From: Burkholderiales bacterium
Lineage (GTDB): Bacteria; Pseudomonadota; Gammaproteobacteria; Burkholderiales; SG8-39
NCBI GenBank assembly: GCA_026417035.1
Contig: JAOAEA010000018.1
Coordinates: 1-59,485 of the forward strand
Direction of reading: 5' to 3'
DNA: 59,485 nt
In this document: piece after piece, positions 48,310 through 56,452 of the stretch
How the letters are laid out: every line of letters begins with the position of its first letter
Position numbering within the stretch: the stretch's first letter is position 1
Program-made: the position numbers and the translations under genes
Notes under the pieces: generated by a model
The model's input: the letters and a program-made list of their open reading frames with translations, nothing else
Told to the model about the DNA's origin: nothing
Database searches by the model: none

Positions 48310-49347
48310 ATGCCCTACAAGGTCGAGATCCAGCCGAGCGGCCATTCGTTCACCGTCCCCGAAGGCGAGACGGTGCTCCAGGCGGCGCTCGACGCCGGCT
48401 TCCACCTGCCCTACGGCTGCCGCAACGGCGCGTGCGGCTCCTGCAAGGGCAAGCTCCTCTCCGGCGAGGTCGTCCTCGGGAAGCATTCCGAGCACGCCCT
48501 CTCGCCCGACGAGCTGGCGGCCGGCTACACCCTCTTCTGCTCGGCGAAGCCGCTCAGCGACCTCGTGATCGAGGCGCGCAGCATCGGCGCGGTGAAGGAC
48601 ATCGTGGTGAAGAAGCTGCCCTGCCGCGTGCACCGCATCGAGAAGCCGGTCGAGGACGTCGCCATCCTGCACCTCAAGCTGCCGGCGAACGAGCGCCTGC
48701 AGTTCCTCGCCGGCCAGTACATCGAGTTCCTGCTGAAGGACGGCTCGCGGCGGAGCTTCTCCATGGCCAACGCGCCGCACGACGACGAGTTCCTCGAGCT
48801 CCACATCCGCCACGTGCCCGGGGGCGGGTTCACCGACCACGTCTTCACGGCGATGAAGGAGCGCGACATCCTGCGCTTCGAAGGGCCGCTCGGGAACTTC
48901 TTCCTGCGCGAAGACAGCGCGAAACCGATCGTGTTCGTCGCGAGCGGCACCGGCTTCGCGCCGATCAAGTCGATCCTCGCCTCGGCCTTCCACCGCGGCA
49001 TCGCGCGCGAGATGGTGCTCTACTGGGGCGGCCGGCGCCCGCGCGACCTCTACATGGCCGACCTGCCGCGGCGGTGGGAACGCGAGCACCCGAACTTCCG
49101 CTTCGTGCCGGTGGTCTCCGACGCGCTTCCCGAGGACGGCTGGACCGGGCGCACCGGCTTCGTCCATCGGGCGGTCATGGACGATTACGCCGACCTCTCC
49201 GGCCACCAGGTCTACGCCTGCGGCGCGCCGATCGTGGTCGAGTCCGCCCGGCGCGACTTCACCCACGAGCGCGGCCTGCCCCTCGACGAATTCTTCGCCG
49301 ACTCGTTCACGACCGCGGCCGATCTCGCGACGCCCGCGGCGGGCTGA
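48310..49347 (+). CDS. Fused 2Fe-2S ferredoxin / FNR-type NAD(P)H reductase
   Basis: 345-residue electron-transfer flavoprotein. The N-terminal plant-type ferredoxin domain has Cys37, Cys42, Cys45 and Cys77 as cluster ligands (YGCRNGACGSCKG). The flavin domain shows RRSFSMANAP and the nucleotide domain has VASGTGFAPIKSI, with YACGAP at the end. The layout equals oxygenase reductases and the enzyme named CDP-6-deoxy-delta-3,4-glucoseen reductase; no oxygenase or deoxysugar gene is nearby, so its partner is unknown. AGAGG precedes the ATG by eight bases. Confidence 0.9.
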   Translation: MPYKVEIQPSGHSFTVPEGETVLQAALDAGFHLPYGCRNGACGSCKGKLLSGEVVLGKHSEHALSPDELAAGYTLFCSAKPLSDLVIEARSIGAVKDIVVKKLPCRVHRIEKPVEDVAILHLKLPANERLQFLAGQYIEFLLKDGSRRSFSMANAPHDDEFLELHIRHVPGGGFTDHVFTAMKERDILRFEGPLGNFFLREDSAKPIVFVASGTGFAPIKSILASAFHRGIAREMVLYWGGRRPRDLYMADLPRRWEREHPNFRFVPVVSDALPEDGWTGRTGFVHRAVMDDYADLSGHQVYACGAPIVVESARRDFTHERGLPLDEFFADSFTTAADLATPAAG

Positions 49348-49377
49348 GGCGCCGGCGGCGCGAAGGGCGCGGCGCGT

Positions 49378-50475
49378 TCAGCCCGGCCGCGCCCGCGCGC
49401 CGCGCAGCACCGCTCCCGCCGTCACCAGCACGAAGAGCACGAGCGCGAGCGCGTTGCCCATCCCGCCGGCGCTGCGCATCCCGGCGTCGTTCGCGTAGTC
49501 CCCGGCGACGCGCACGGCGAGCGTCGCGTGCAGCACCGCGAGCGGCACGTAGGCGGCCGGGCTGTAGGGCATGCGCACCCCGAGCACCGCGGGGAAGATG
49601 ATCGGCGCGTGGCCGAACACCATCGAGAGAACGAAACCCGCCAGGATCATGTGCAGCGCCGCGTCGCGCCCCGGTGCACCGGGCGCGAGCCCGCCCGCCG
49701 CGACGATCGCCGCCCCGCCGAGGGCGAGCCAGACGTAACCGGCGAGCAGCGCCATGGCGATGAAGCGGGTGAGGCCCGCTTCGCGCACCGTCCGCCGCGC
49801 GATGTCGTGGCGAACGAGCCAGAGCGCGAGCGCCACGAGCCCCGCGCCGAAGCTCGCGGCGGCAGGGCCGGGGGTGAAGGCGGTTGCCACGAGGGCGAGG
49901 GCGAGCCACGCGACGATGGCGGCGAACGCGCCCTGCGCGAGCGGCGAAGGCCGCAGGAACCGGGAGAGCTCCAGCCGCTCGCCGGCGATCGTGAGCACGA
50001 GGAAGCCGATCCACCACGGCGTCACCTGCCAGGCCTCGTCGCCGCCGGCGCGGGCGAGGCTCGCGACGAGCGCCGCGAGCGCGCCGAGGACGAGCGTGAA
50101 GGTGAAGAGCGCCTTCTGCCGCGCGAAGATCGTGAGCGTCGCGGCGAAGAGCACCAGGCTGCCGGCGGCTGCCAGCGGCGCCGCGTAGCCGGTGCCCGCG
50201 CCGGTCGCAAGGGCGAGACCCGCGAGCCCGCTCGCGAGCGGCCCGAGGTAGGCCCAGCGCGCGCCGACGGCGACCGCGCGCTCGAGCGCGATCACCGTGC
50301 CGAAGAACGCGGCGATCATGAGCGGGCCGTGCGCGGCGGCCGGCGCGGCGAAGCCCCAGCCGAGCCGCGCGAGGCCTGCCGCCGTCCCGACCGCGAGGGA
50401 GACGAACGCGAGCACGAGGAGCGGCACGCGCCACGGCGGCGGAAGGTCGCGCGTCGTCGCGGCCTCGCGGCGCAT
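49378..50475 (-). CDS. Polytopic membrane protein, NnrS-like
   Basis: 365 residues, almost entirely hydrophobic, about ten to twelve membrane helices. It shows AAHGPLMIAAFFGTVIALERA, HMILAGFVLSMVFGHAPIIFP and AYVPLAVLH in the order seen in NnrS-like proteins (truncated motif: HGPLMIAAFFGTVIALER). NnrS is a haem- and copper-containing protein linked to nitric-oxide stress in denitrifiers; assignment here is by resemblance only. It ends the liv-DUF59 gene string and is six bases from the DUF59 stop region. Confidence 0.65.
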   Translation of the reverse strand: MRREAATTRDLPPPWRVPLLVLAFVSLAVGTAAGLARLGWGFAAPAAAHGPLMIAAFFGTVIALERAVAVGARWAYLGPLASGLAGLALATGAGTGYAAPLAAAGSLVLFAATLTIFARQKALFTFTLVLGALAALVASLARAGGDEAWQVTPWWIGFLVLTIAGERLELSRFLRPSPLAQGAFAAIVAWLALALVATAFTPGPAAASFGAGLVALALWLVRHDIARRTVREAGLTRFIAMALLAGYVWLALGGAAIVAAGGLAPGAPGRDAALHMILAGFVLSMVFGHAPIIFPAVLGVRMPYSPAAYVPLAVLHATLAVRVAGDYANDAGMRSAGGMGNALALVLFVLVTAGAVLRGARARPG

Positions 50476-50481
50476 CCGGGC

Positions 50482-50886
50482 TCACCACCCGAGGCGCTTC
50501 TTGGCGGCGGCCGACATCCGCGCGGGCGTCCAGGGCGGATCCCAGACGAGGCGCACGTCGATCTCGCGCGCTTCGGGCAACGCGCCCTCGAGCGCGCGCG
50601 CGGCCTCGTCACGCAGCTGCGGCCCGCTCGGACAGGCCGGCGTGGTCATGGTCATGTCGACCCGCACGCGGCCCGGCGACGTTTCGATCGCGTAGACGAG
50701 GCCGAGCGCCACGATGTCGATGCCGACCTCCGGATCGACCACTGTGCGCAGGGCGTCGCGCACCCGCGACTCGGGGACGACGGCCGCTTCCGCGGGCGCT
50801 CCGGGCGGCGCGGCGTCGGGCGCCGCGGGCCCGTCGCCGCCGAAGAGCCCGCGCAGGCGCTCGCCGAGGCTACGCGGCTTCGCCAA
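50482..50886 (-). CDS. DUF59 / MIP18-family Fe-S cluster assembly protein
   Basis: 134 residues. After a variable Ala/Pro-rich N-terminus (about 1-38) comes the DUF59 domain: VVDPEVGIDIVALGLVYAIE and the conserved TTPACPSGPQL with its reactive Cys. Relatives include SufT and PaaD, which help mature Fe-S proteins. The start codon lies 17 bases inside livF, so the gene is tightly coupled to the importer operon; the link between the two is not explained by known biology. Confidence 0.85.
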   Translation of the reverse strand: MAKPRSLGERLRGLFGGDGPAAPDAAPPGAPAEAAVVPESRVRDALRTVVDPEVGIDIVALGLVYAIETSPGRVRVDMTMTTPACPSGPQLRDEAARALEGALPEAREIDVRLVWDPPWTPARMSAAAKKRLGW

Positions 50887-51586
50887 GATAGGCCTCGCGC
50901 ACCTTCGGATCGGTGAGCAGGGCCGCGGAGGGGCCCGAGGCCGAGACGAGCCCGCTCTCGAGCACGTAGGCGCGCGAGGAGAGCTCCAGGGCGAGCTTCG
51001 CGTTCTGCTCGACCAGCAGGATGGTCACGCCCTCGCGCGCGACCGACTGCACGATCTCGAACACCTTCTGCACCATCAGCGGCGCGAGCCCCATCGACGG
51101 TTCGTCGAGGAGCAGCAGCCGCGGGCGGCTCATCAGCGCGCGCCCGATGGCGAGCATCTGCTGCTCGCCGCCGGAGAGCGTGCCGGCGAGCTGGCCGCTG
51201 CGCTCGGCGAGCCGCGGCATCAGCGCGAACACGCGCTCAAGGTCTGCGGCGACGCCGCGGTCGGCGCGGTGGTAGGCGCCCATTTCCAGGTTCTCGCGCA
51301 CGGTGAGCCGCGCGAACACGCCGCGGCCCTCCGGCACCAGCGCGAGCCCCTTGCGCACGAGCGCGTACGAGGGCAGGTGGTGGGTGACCTCGCCGCGGTA
51401 GCGGATGGTGCCCGCGGCCGGGCGCACCAGCGCGGCGAGCGCGCGCAGCGTCGTCGACTTGCCCGCGCCGTTCGCGCCGATGAGCGCCACGAGCTCGCCC
51501 TCGCGGACCTCGAAGTCGACGCCCTTCAGCGCGCGGATGCCGCCGTAGGCGACCTCGAGCCGGCGCACCTCGAGCAGATCGCTCAT
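50870..51586 (-). CDS. livF: Branched-chain amino-acid-type ABC transporter ATP-binding protein
   Basis: 238 residues, the LivF type. Walker A GANGAGKST, signature LSGGEQQMLAIGRAL, Walker B LLLLDEPSMGLAP and H-loop region LLVEQNAKLAL are all present. ATG overlaps the livG stop by four bases. The 3' end overlaps the DUF59 gene by 17 bases. The ligand may be a branched-chain amino acid, amide or other small organic acid; LivF sequence does not decide. Confidence 0.95.
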   Translation of the reverse strand: MSDLLEVRRLEVAYGGIRALKGVDFEVREGELVALIGANGAGKSTTLRALAALVRPAAGTIRYRGEVTHHLPSYALVRKGLALVPEGRGVFARLTVRENLEMGAYHRADRGVAADLERVFALMPRLAERSGQLAGTLSGGEQQMLAIGRALMSRPRLLLLDEPSMGLAPLMVQKVFEIVQSVAREGVTILLVEQNAKLALELSSRAYVLESGLVSASGPSAALLTDPKVREAYLGEAA

Positions 51587-52353
51587 GCGAGCGTCCCGCC
51601 GAGGTAGGCCTCGATGACCGCGGGGTCGCGCTGCACCGCGGCGGGCAGCCCTTCGGCGATCTTGCGGCCGTAGTCGAGGACCGCGACGCGGTCGCACAGG
51701 CCCATCACGAGCTTCACGTCGTGCTCGATGAGCAGGATCGTGGTGCCGTCGTCGCGGATGCGCTCCATCAGCGCGCGCAGGCTGGCGGTCTCCGTCGCGT
51801 TCATGCCCGCGGCGGGCTCGTCGAGCGCGAGGAGCTTCGGCTCGGTGGCGAGCGCGCGCGCGATCTCGAGCCGGCGCTGGTCGCCGTAGGGGAGGTTGCG
51901 CGCCAGCGTGTCGCTCCGGCGGCCGAGCCCGACGTAGGCGAGGAGCGACCGCGCGCGCTCGTGGATGGCGCGCTCCTCGGCGCGCGTGGCGCTCGTGCGC
52001 AGCACCGCGCCGAAGACGCCGGCGCGCGTGCGCACGTGCCGGCCCACCATCACGTTCTCGAGCGCCGACATGTTCGCGAACAGGCGGATGTTCTGGAACG
52101 TGCGGGCGATGCCGCGCGCGGCCACCTCGTGCGGCGAGCTCACGTCGAGCGGCGTGCCGTCGAACGCGAAGCTCCCCGCGTCGATCCGGTACAGGCCGGT
52201 GAGGCAGTTGAAGAAGGTCGTCTTGCCCGCGCCGTTCGGGCCGATCAGGCCGTAGATCTCGCCGCGGCGGATGGTGAGCGAGATGTCGACGAGCGCCTGC
52301 AGGCCGCCGAAGCGCTTGGCGACGCCCTTGGCCGCGAGGAGCGCGCCGGTCAC
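51583..52353 (-). CDS. livG: Branched-chain amino-acid-type ABC transporter ATP-binding protein
   Basis: 256 residues, LivG type. Walker A GPNGAGKTTFFNCLTG, ARTFQNIRLFANMSALENV after it, signature-like LPYGDQRRLEIARAL and Walker B LLALDEPAAGMN with the IEHDVKLVMGLCDR switch. The PYGDQRR variant of the signature is normal for LivG. The start is a GTG overlapping the livM stop by four bases. Confidence 0.95.
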   Translation of the reverse strand: MTGALLAAKGVAKRFGGLQALVDISLTIRRGEIYGLIGPNGAGKTTFFNCLTGLYRIDAGSFAFDGTPLDVSSPHEVAARGIARTFQNIRLFANMSALENVMVGRHVRTRAGVFGAVLRTSATRAEERAIHERARSLLAYVGLGRRSDTLARNLPYGDQRRLEIARALATEPKLLALDEPAAGMNATETASLRALMERIRDDGTTILLIEHDVKLVMGLCDRVAVLDYGRKIAEGLPAAVQRDPAVIEAYLGGTLA

Positions 52354-53534
52354 AGGCGCGCCCCCTCGGACGCGTCGGTGCGGTCCGGGAACTGCTCGGG
52401 CTCGACCCGGCCGGCCTTCTCGGCCGCGGCGAACTCGCGCTTGCGCACCTGCGAGGGCCACAGGCCCGCCGGGCGGTAGAGCATCACGAGGATGAGCGCC
52501 AGCCCGAAGAGGAGCATCCGCAGGCTCTCCGGGTCGATGACCTGCCGGTCGAACAGGAACTTCTGCGCCGGGACGACCGTGTAGCGGATCGCCTCCGGGA
52601 GCGTCGCGAGCAGCACCGCGCCCAGCACCACGCCCGGGACGTGGCCCATGCCGCCGAGCACCACCATCGAGAGCACCATGATCGATTCGAGCAGCGTGAA
52701 GCTCTCGGGCGACACGAAACCCTGGAAGCCCGCGAAGAGCCCGCCGGCGACGCCGCCGAACGTGGCGCCCATCGCGAACGCGAGGAGCTTCACGTTGCGC
52801 GTGTTGATGCCCATCGCTTTGGCGGCGATCTCGTCCTCGCGGATCGCGACCCACGCGCGGCCGATGCGCGAGTCCTCGAGCCGGAGCGAGATGAAGATGA
52901 TCGCGACGACGAGCAGGAGGAAGAGGTAGTAGTAGAGCGTCACCGGGGGGATGTTCAGCCCGAACACCGCGAGCGGCTTGTTGAACGGCACGCCGAAGAT
53001 GGAGAACGGGTCGATCTTGGTGATGCCCTGCGGCCCGTTGGTGATGTTCACCGGCGCGTTCAGGTTGTTGAGGAAGATGCGGATGATCTCGCCGAAGCCG
53101 AGGGTCACGATCGCGAGGTAGTCGCCGCGCAGCCGCAGGGTGGGCGCGCCGAGCAGCACGCCGAACACGGCTGCGAGCGCCGCGCCGAGCGGGATCATCG
53201 TCCAGATCGGGAAGTGCAGGCCGCCGGGGAACATGGCCGCGAACGCCGGGAAGTTCGCCGTGAGGTGTGGCGAGGCGAGGAGCGCCCACATGTAGGCGCC
53301 CACCGCGTAGAACGCGATGTAGCCGAGGTCGAGGAGCCCCGCGAAGCCGACGACGATGTTGAGCCCGAGCGCCAGCATGATGTAGAGCAGCGCGAAGTCG
53401 ATGATCCGCACCCAGCCGCGCCCGGCGGTCGCCTCGACCGCGAACGGCAGCACGGCGAGCGCGGCGGCGACGAGCGCGAGGCCGAGCCACTTCGCGGCGG
53501 GGTTCTTCCTGAGGCGGGCGAGCACGAACCGCAA
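52350..53534 (-). CDS. livM: Branched-chain amino-acid-type ABC transporter permease LivM
   Basis: 394 residues, about ten membrane helices. It has VGFAGLLDLGYIAFYAVGAY near residue 60 and GDYLAIVTLGFGEIIR followed by NITNGPQGI, the classic LivM motifs; ESFTLLESIMVLSMVVLGGMG is near the end. The start is uncertain: TTG at 53534 or GTG at 53525 (the latter about ten bases after GAGG). A repeat-filled gap of about 180 bases separates it from livH. Confidence 0.93.
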   Translation of the reverse strand: MRFVLARLRKNPAAKWLGLALVAAALAVLPFAVEATAGRGWVRIIDFALLYIMLALGLNIVVGFAGLLDLGYIAFYAVGAYMWALLASPHLTANFPAFAAMFPGGLHFPIWTMIPLGAALAAVFGVLLGAPTLRLRGDYLAIVTLGFGEIIRIFLNNLNAPVNITNGPQGITKIDPFSIFGVPFNKPLAVFGLNIPPVTLYYYLFLLLVVAIIFISLRLEDSRIGRAWVAIREDEIAAKAMGINTRNVKLLAFAMGATFGGVAGGLFAGFQGFVSPESFTLLESIMVLSMVVLGGMGHVPGVVLGAVLLATLPEAIRYTVVPAQKFLFDRQVIDPESLRMLLFGLALILVMLYRPAGLWPSQVRKREFAAAEKAGRVEPEQFPDRTDASEGARL

Positions 53535-53548
53535 GCCTCAACCGAGGG

Positions 53549-53694
53549 GGCGCGGAGAACGCAGAGGCCCGCGGCGACGACCGGTCCGGAACGGGCGGTG
53601 ACGCATCGCCGTCTGCGCGTGGGGGGTGGCCGTCGCCAGAAGCGGACCGGAGGCGGTCCCGCTCCTCCCTGCGGCCTCCAGCGTTCTCCGCGTC
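53549..53694. repeat. Long imperfect inverted repeat between livH and livM
   Basis: Left arm 53549-53569 and right arm 53673-53694 are near-perfect reverse complements around the core CGCGGAGAACGC with GAGGCC. The interior holds a shorter pair CCGGTCCG/CGGACCGG. The core overlaps in sequence with the nonamer array after gltB (AACGCAGAGG). It fills the only sizeable gap in the liv operon. Confidence 0.65.
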
Positions 53695-53711
53695 GAGCGC
53701 TTTCGCATCGC

Positions 53712-54653
53712 TCAAGCCCGCTCCGCCACCCGCTCGCCGACCAGCCCCGACGGCCGGAAGACGAGCACCAGGATCAGCACGAAGAAGGCGAACACGTCCT
53801 GGTAGTGGCTGCCGAGGAAGCCGCCGGTGAGGTCGCCGATGTAGCCGGCGCCCAGGCTCTCGATCAGCCCGAGGAGCAGCCCGCCGAGCATCGCGCCGGC
53901 GAGGTTGCCGATGCCGCCGAGCACCGCCGCCGTGAACGCCTTGAGGCCGAGGATGAAGCCCATGTAGTAGTGGGCGATCTGGTAGTTCGCGCTCACCATG
54001 ACGCCGGCGACCGCGCCGAGCGCGGCGCCGATCACGAACGTGATCGAGATGATGACGTTCACGTTCACGCCCATCAGCCCGGCCACCGCGGGGTTCTCGG
54101 CGGTGGCGCGCATCGCGCGCCCGAGCTTCGTCTTGTTCACGAGCAGCGTCAGCCCGGCCATGATCGCGGCGGCGCCGGCGACGATGAAGATCTGCAGATC
54201 GGTGATGTTGGCACCGAGGAAGGTGTGCGGCGTCGTCGGCAGGATCGGCGGCCAGGGGTGGTAGCTGCGGCCCCAGACGAGCAGCGCCACGTTCTGCAGC
54301 ACGATCGACACGCCGATCGCGGTGATGAGCGGCGCGAGCCGCGGCGCGTTGCGCAGCGGGCGGTAGGCGACGCGCTCGATCGTGTAGCCGAGCGTCATGG
54401 TGACCGGGATCGCGACGAGCGTGCCCGCGAGGATGTAGAGCGCCGCCGGCAGATCGGGCGCGGCGCCGTGCAGCGCGAGGATCACCGAGAGCGCCGTGAG
54501 CGCGCCGATCATCACCACTTCGCCGTGGGCGAAGTTGATGAGGCCGAGGATGCCGTACACCATCGTGTAGCCGAGTGCGACGAGCGCGTAGATCGACCCG
54601 AGCACGAGCCCGTTGACGATCTGCTGCAGGAAGATCTCGGGGTGGAAGCTCAT
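53712..54653 (-). CDS. livH: Branched-chain amino-acid-type ABC transporter permease LivH
   Basis: 313 residues, about eight membrane helices. The N-terminus FLQQIVNGLVLGSIYALVAL and GLINFAHGEVVMIGA are standard LivH sequence, and KAFTAAVLGGIGNLAGA carries the ATPase-contact loop. It is preceded by a terminator-like hairpin after livK, so the permease and ATPase genes may be expressed at a lower level than the binding protein. Confidence 0.95.
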   Translation of the reverse strand: MSFHPEIFLQQIVNGLVLGSIYALVALGYTMVYGILGLINFAHGEVVMIGALTALSVILALHGAAPDLPAALYILAGTLVAIPVTMTLGYTIERVAYRPLRNAPRLAPLITAIGVSIVLQNVALLVWGRSYHPWPPILPTTPHTFLGANITDLQIFIVAGAAAIMAGLTLLVNKTKLGRAMRATAENPAVAGLMGVNVNVIISITFVIGAALGAVAGVMVSANYQIAHYYMGFILGLKAFTAAVLGGIGNLAGAMLGGLLLGLIESLGAGYIGDLTGGFLGSHYQDVFAFFVLILVLVFRPSGLVGERVAERA

Positions 54654-54734
54654 CGGTGTCGGGACTCGCGGGGCGGTCGCTAGAATGCCCTGCCCGGCGG
54701 GCGGTCACAAGCCTCGCCCGGCGCGGGCAGCCCC

Positions 54735-54765
54735 CCAAAAGAAAGCGGCACCCGCAGGTGCCGCT
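54735..54765 (-). terminator. Terminator-like hairpin between livK and livH
   Basis: A 9-bp stem (54744-54752 with 54757-54765) with loop CGCA, followed on the minus strand by TTCTTTT. It lies 22 bases past the livK stop and upstream of livH, so it probably attenuates read-through. Confidence 0.75.
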
Positions 54766-54787
54766 CGCTCTCGGGCCGGCGGACCGG

Positions 54788-56125
54788 CTACTTCTTGACG
54801 GCCTCCTCGACCTTCTTCACTTCCTTCTCGACCGCCTTCGCGGCGTCGCCGGCGGCCTTCTCGGCCTCCTTCACCGCCTCCTTCACCTCCGCCTTCACCG
54901 CGGAGACGGCCTGCGCCATCGGGCTGCCGCCCTGCACCTCGAGCACCTCGAGCTTGCCGCCCTTCACCGTATAGACCGTGATCGCCCCGTTCTTCACGTC
55001 GCCCTTCTCGTCGAACTGCACCTTGCCGGTGACGCCGTCGGTCGCCGTGGCGGGCAGGGCCGCAACGATCTTGGCCGGCTCGGCCGAGTTCGCGCGCTTG
55101 ATCGCGTCGGCGATGACGAGCACCGCGTCGTACGAATAGGGCGCGTAGATCTGCACGTCGGTGTTGAACTTGTCCTTGTAGCGCTTGGCGAAGTCCGCGC
55201 CGCGCGGCATCTTGTCGAGCGGCAGGCCCGCCTGGGAGCAGTAGATGCCCTCGGCCGCGTCGCCGGCGAGCTTGATCAGCTCGGGCGAGCAGCCGCCGTC
55301 GCCGGTGAGGTACTTCGACTTGATGCCGAGCGTCTTGATCTGCTTCAGCATCGGGCCGGCCTGCGCGTCCATGCCGCCGTAGAAGATCACGTCCGGCTTC
55401 TTGCCCTTGATCTTCGTGAGGATCGCGGTGAAGTCGGTCGCGTCGTTCTTGGTGAACTCGCGCGCGACGATCTTCGCGCCGGCGGCCTTCGCCGCCTTCT
55501 CGACCTCGTCGGCGAGGCCCTGCCCGTAGGCGGTGCGGTCGTCGATGATGGCGATGGTCTGCGCCTTGAGGTTCTTCGCCGCGTACTCGCCGAGCACCGA
55601 GCCCTGCTGGACGTCGTTCGCCATCACCCGGAACGCGGTCTTGAAGCCCTGCTGAGTGTAGGTCGGGTTGGTCGCCGAGGGCGAGATCTGGGCGATGCCC
55701 GCGTCGTTGTAGATCTTGGAGGCCGGGATCGTCGTGCCGGAGTTGAGGTGACCGACCACCGCGTTCACCTTCGCGTCGACGAGCTTCTGCGCCACCACCG
55801 TGCCGGTCTTCGGGTCGGCCTGGTCGTCCTCGCCGACGAGCTCGAACTTGAGCTTCTTCCCATCGACCACGATCCCCATGGCGTTGAGGTCGTCCACGGC
55901 GAGCCGCGCGCCGTTCTCGTTGTCCTTGCCGAGGTGCGCGATGTTGCCGGTGAGCGGCGCGACGTGGCCGATCTTCACCACGAGCTCGGGCGGCGGCGGC
56001 GGCGCGGCAGGCGCGGCGGGCGCTTCGGCCTTGGGCGCGGGCTTGGGCTCTTCCTTGCCGCAGCCGGCGAGCGCGAGCGCCGCGATGGCCGCGAACACGC
56101 CGGCGGAGAGGAGTCTCGTCTGCAT
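54788..56125 (-). CDS. livK: Branched-chain amino-acid-type ABC transporter binding lipoprotein with helical tail
   Basis: 445 residues. Lipobox ALAGC (Cys about 22), a Pro/Ala linker (about 27-47), then the type I periplasmic binding domain starting VVKIGHVAPLTG, with VVGHLNSGTTIPASKIYN and DVIFYGGMDAQAGPML. Unusually, the last 45 residues form a Lys/Glu/Ala-rich amphipathic helix (from about residue 400), making the protein longer than ordinary LivK (about 370). A strong promoter (56161-56190) drives it. First gene of the liv string; the symbol is by family, not by proven ligand. Confidence 0.9.
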   Translation of the reverse strand: MQTRLLSAGVFAAIAALALAGCGKEEPKPAPKAEAPAAPAAPPPPPELVVKIGHVAPLTGNIAHLGKDNENGARLAVDDLNAMGIVVDGKKLKFELVGEDDQADPKTGTVVAQKLVDAKVNAVVGHLNSGTTIPASKIYNDAGIAQISPSATNPTYTQQGFKTAFRVMANDVQQGSVLGEYAAKNLKAQTIAIIDDRTAYGQGLADEVEKAAKAAGAKIVAREFTKNDATDFTAILTKIKGKKPDVIFYGGMDAQAGPMLKQIKTLGIKSKYLTGDGGCSPELIKLAGDAAEGIYCSQAGLPLDKMPRGADFAKRYKDKFNTDVQIYAPYSYDAVLVIADAIKRANSAEPAKIVAALPATATDGVTGKVQFDEKGDVKNGAITVYTVKGGKLEVLEVQGGSPMAQAVSAVKAEVKEAVKEAEKAAGDAAKAVEKEVKKVEEAVKK

Positions 56126-56160
56126 GGGGTTTTCCTTCTGGGGAGGGGAAGCGACGCGCG

Positions 56161-56190
56161 ATTATGCTGAGCGGCTTCCGGCGTTGTCAA
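56161..56190 (-). promoter_or_regulatory. Strong sigma-70 promoter of livK
   Basis: Consensus TTGACA (56185-56190), 18-base spacer and CATAAT (56161-56166) on the minus strand, about 36 bases upstream of the livK ATG. The rest of the 56126-56452 gap holds a doubled GAGGACG heptamer (56274-56287) and a terminator, and no gene. Confidence 0.8.
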
Positions 56191-56404
56191 ACGTCCGCCG
56201 CAACGAAGAATCCCTTGCCGCGGCGAGGACTTGCGTCAACGGCCCGACCGGCCCGTGTCGGTTCCAGACGACCGAGGACGGAGGACGGAAAGACGGGCGC
56301 GCGGCGGGCTCATCTCCGGCGAGGGGAATGGGCCGCCTGCCCCCCCCGTGGCGGGGGCAGGACCGGGGCGGAGACACGTGCTGTCCCCTTCCCTCTGTCC
56401 TCCG

Positions 56405-56430
56405 AAAAAAAACGGGGCCCGCGGGCCCCG
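56405..56430 (-). terminator. Rho-independent terminator after the small cytochrome c
   Basis: Stem CGGGGCCC/GGGCCCCG (56413-56430) followed on the minus strand by eight T (56405-56412), 22 bases past the stop at 56453. Confidence 0.85.
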
Positions 56431-56452
56431 GCTTCGAAGCGGTGCGTCGCCG

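Noticed and set aside
48310-49347. Naming the reductase ascD or a phenol hydroxylase subunit
   Set aside because: No deoxysugar or oxygenase gene lies nearby; only the domain layout is supported.
56200-56400. A possible gene upstream of livK on the plus strand
   Set aside because: The candidate frames cross the promoter, the terminator and heptamer repeats and lack domains or ribosome sites.
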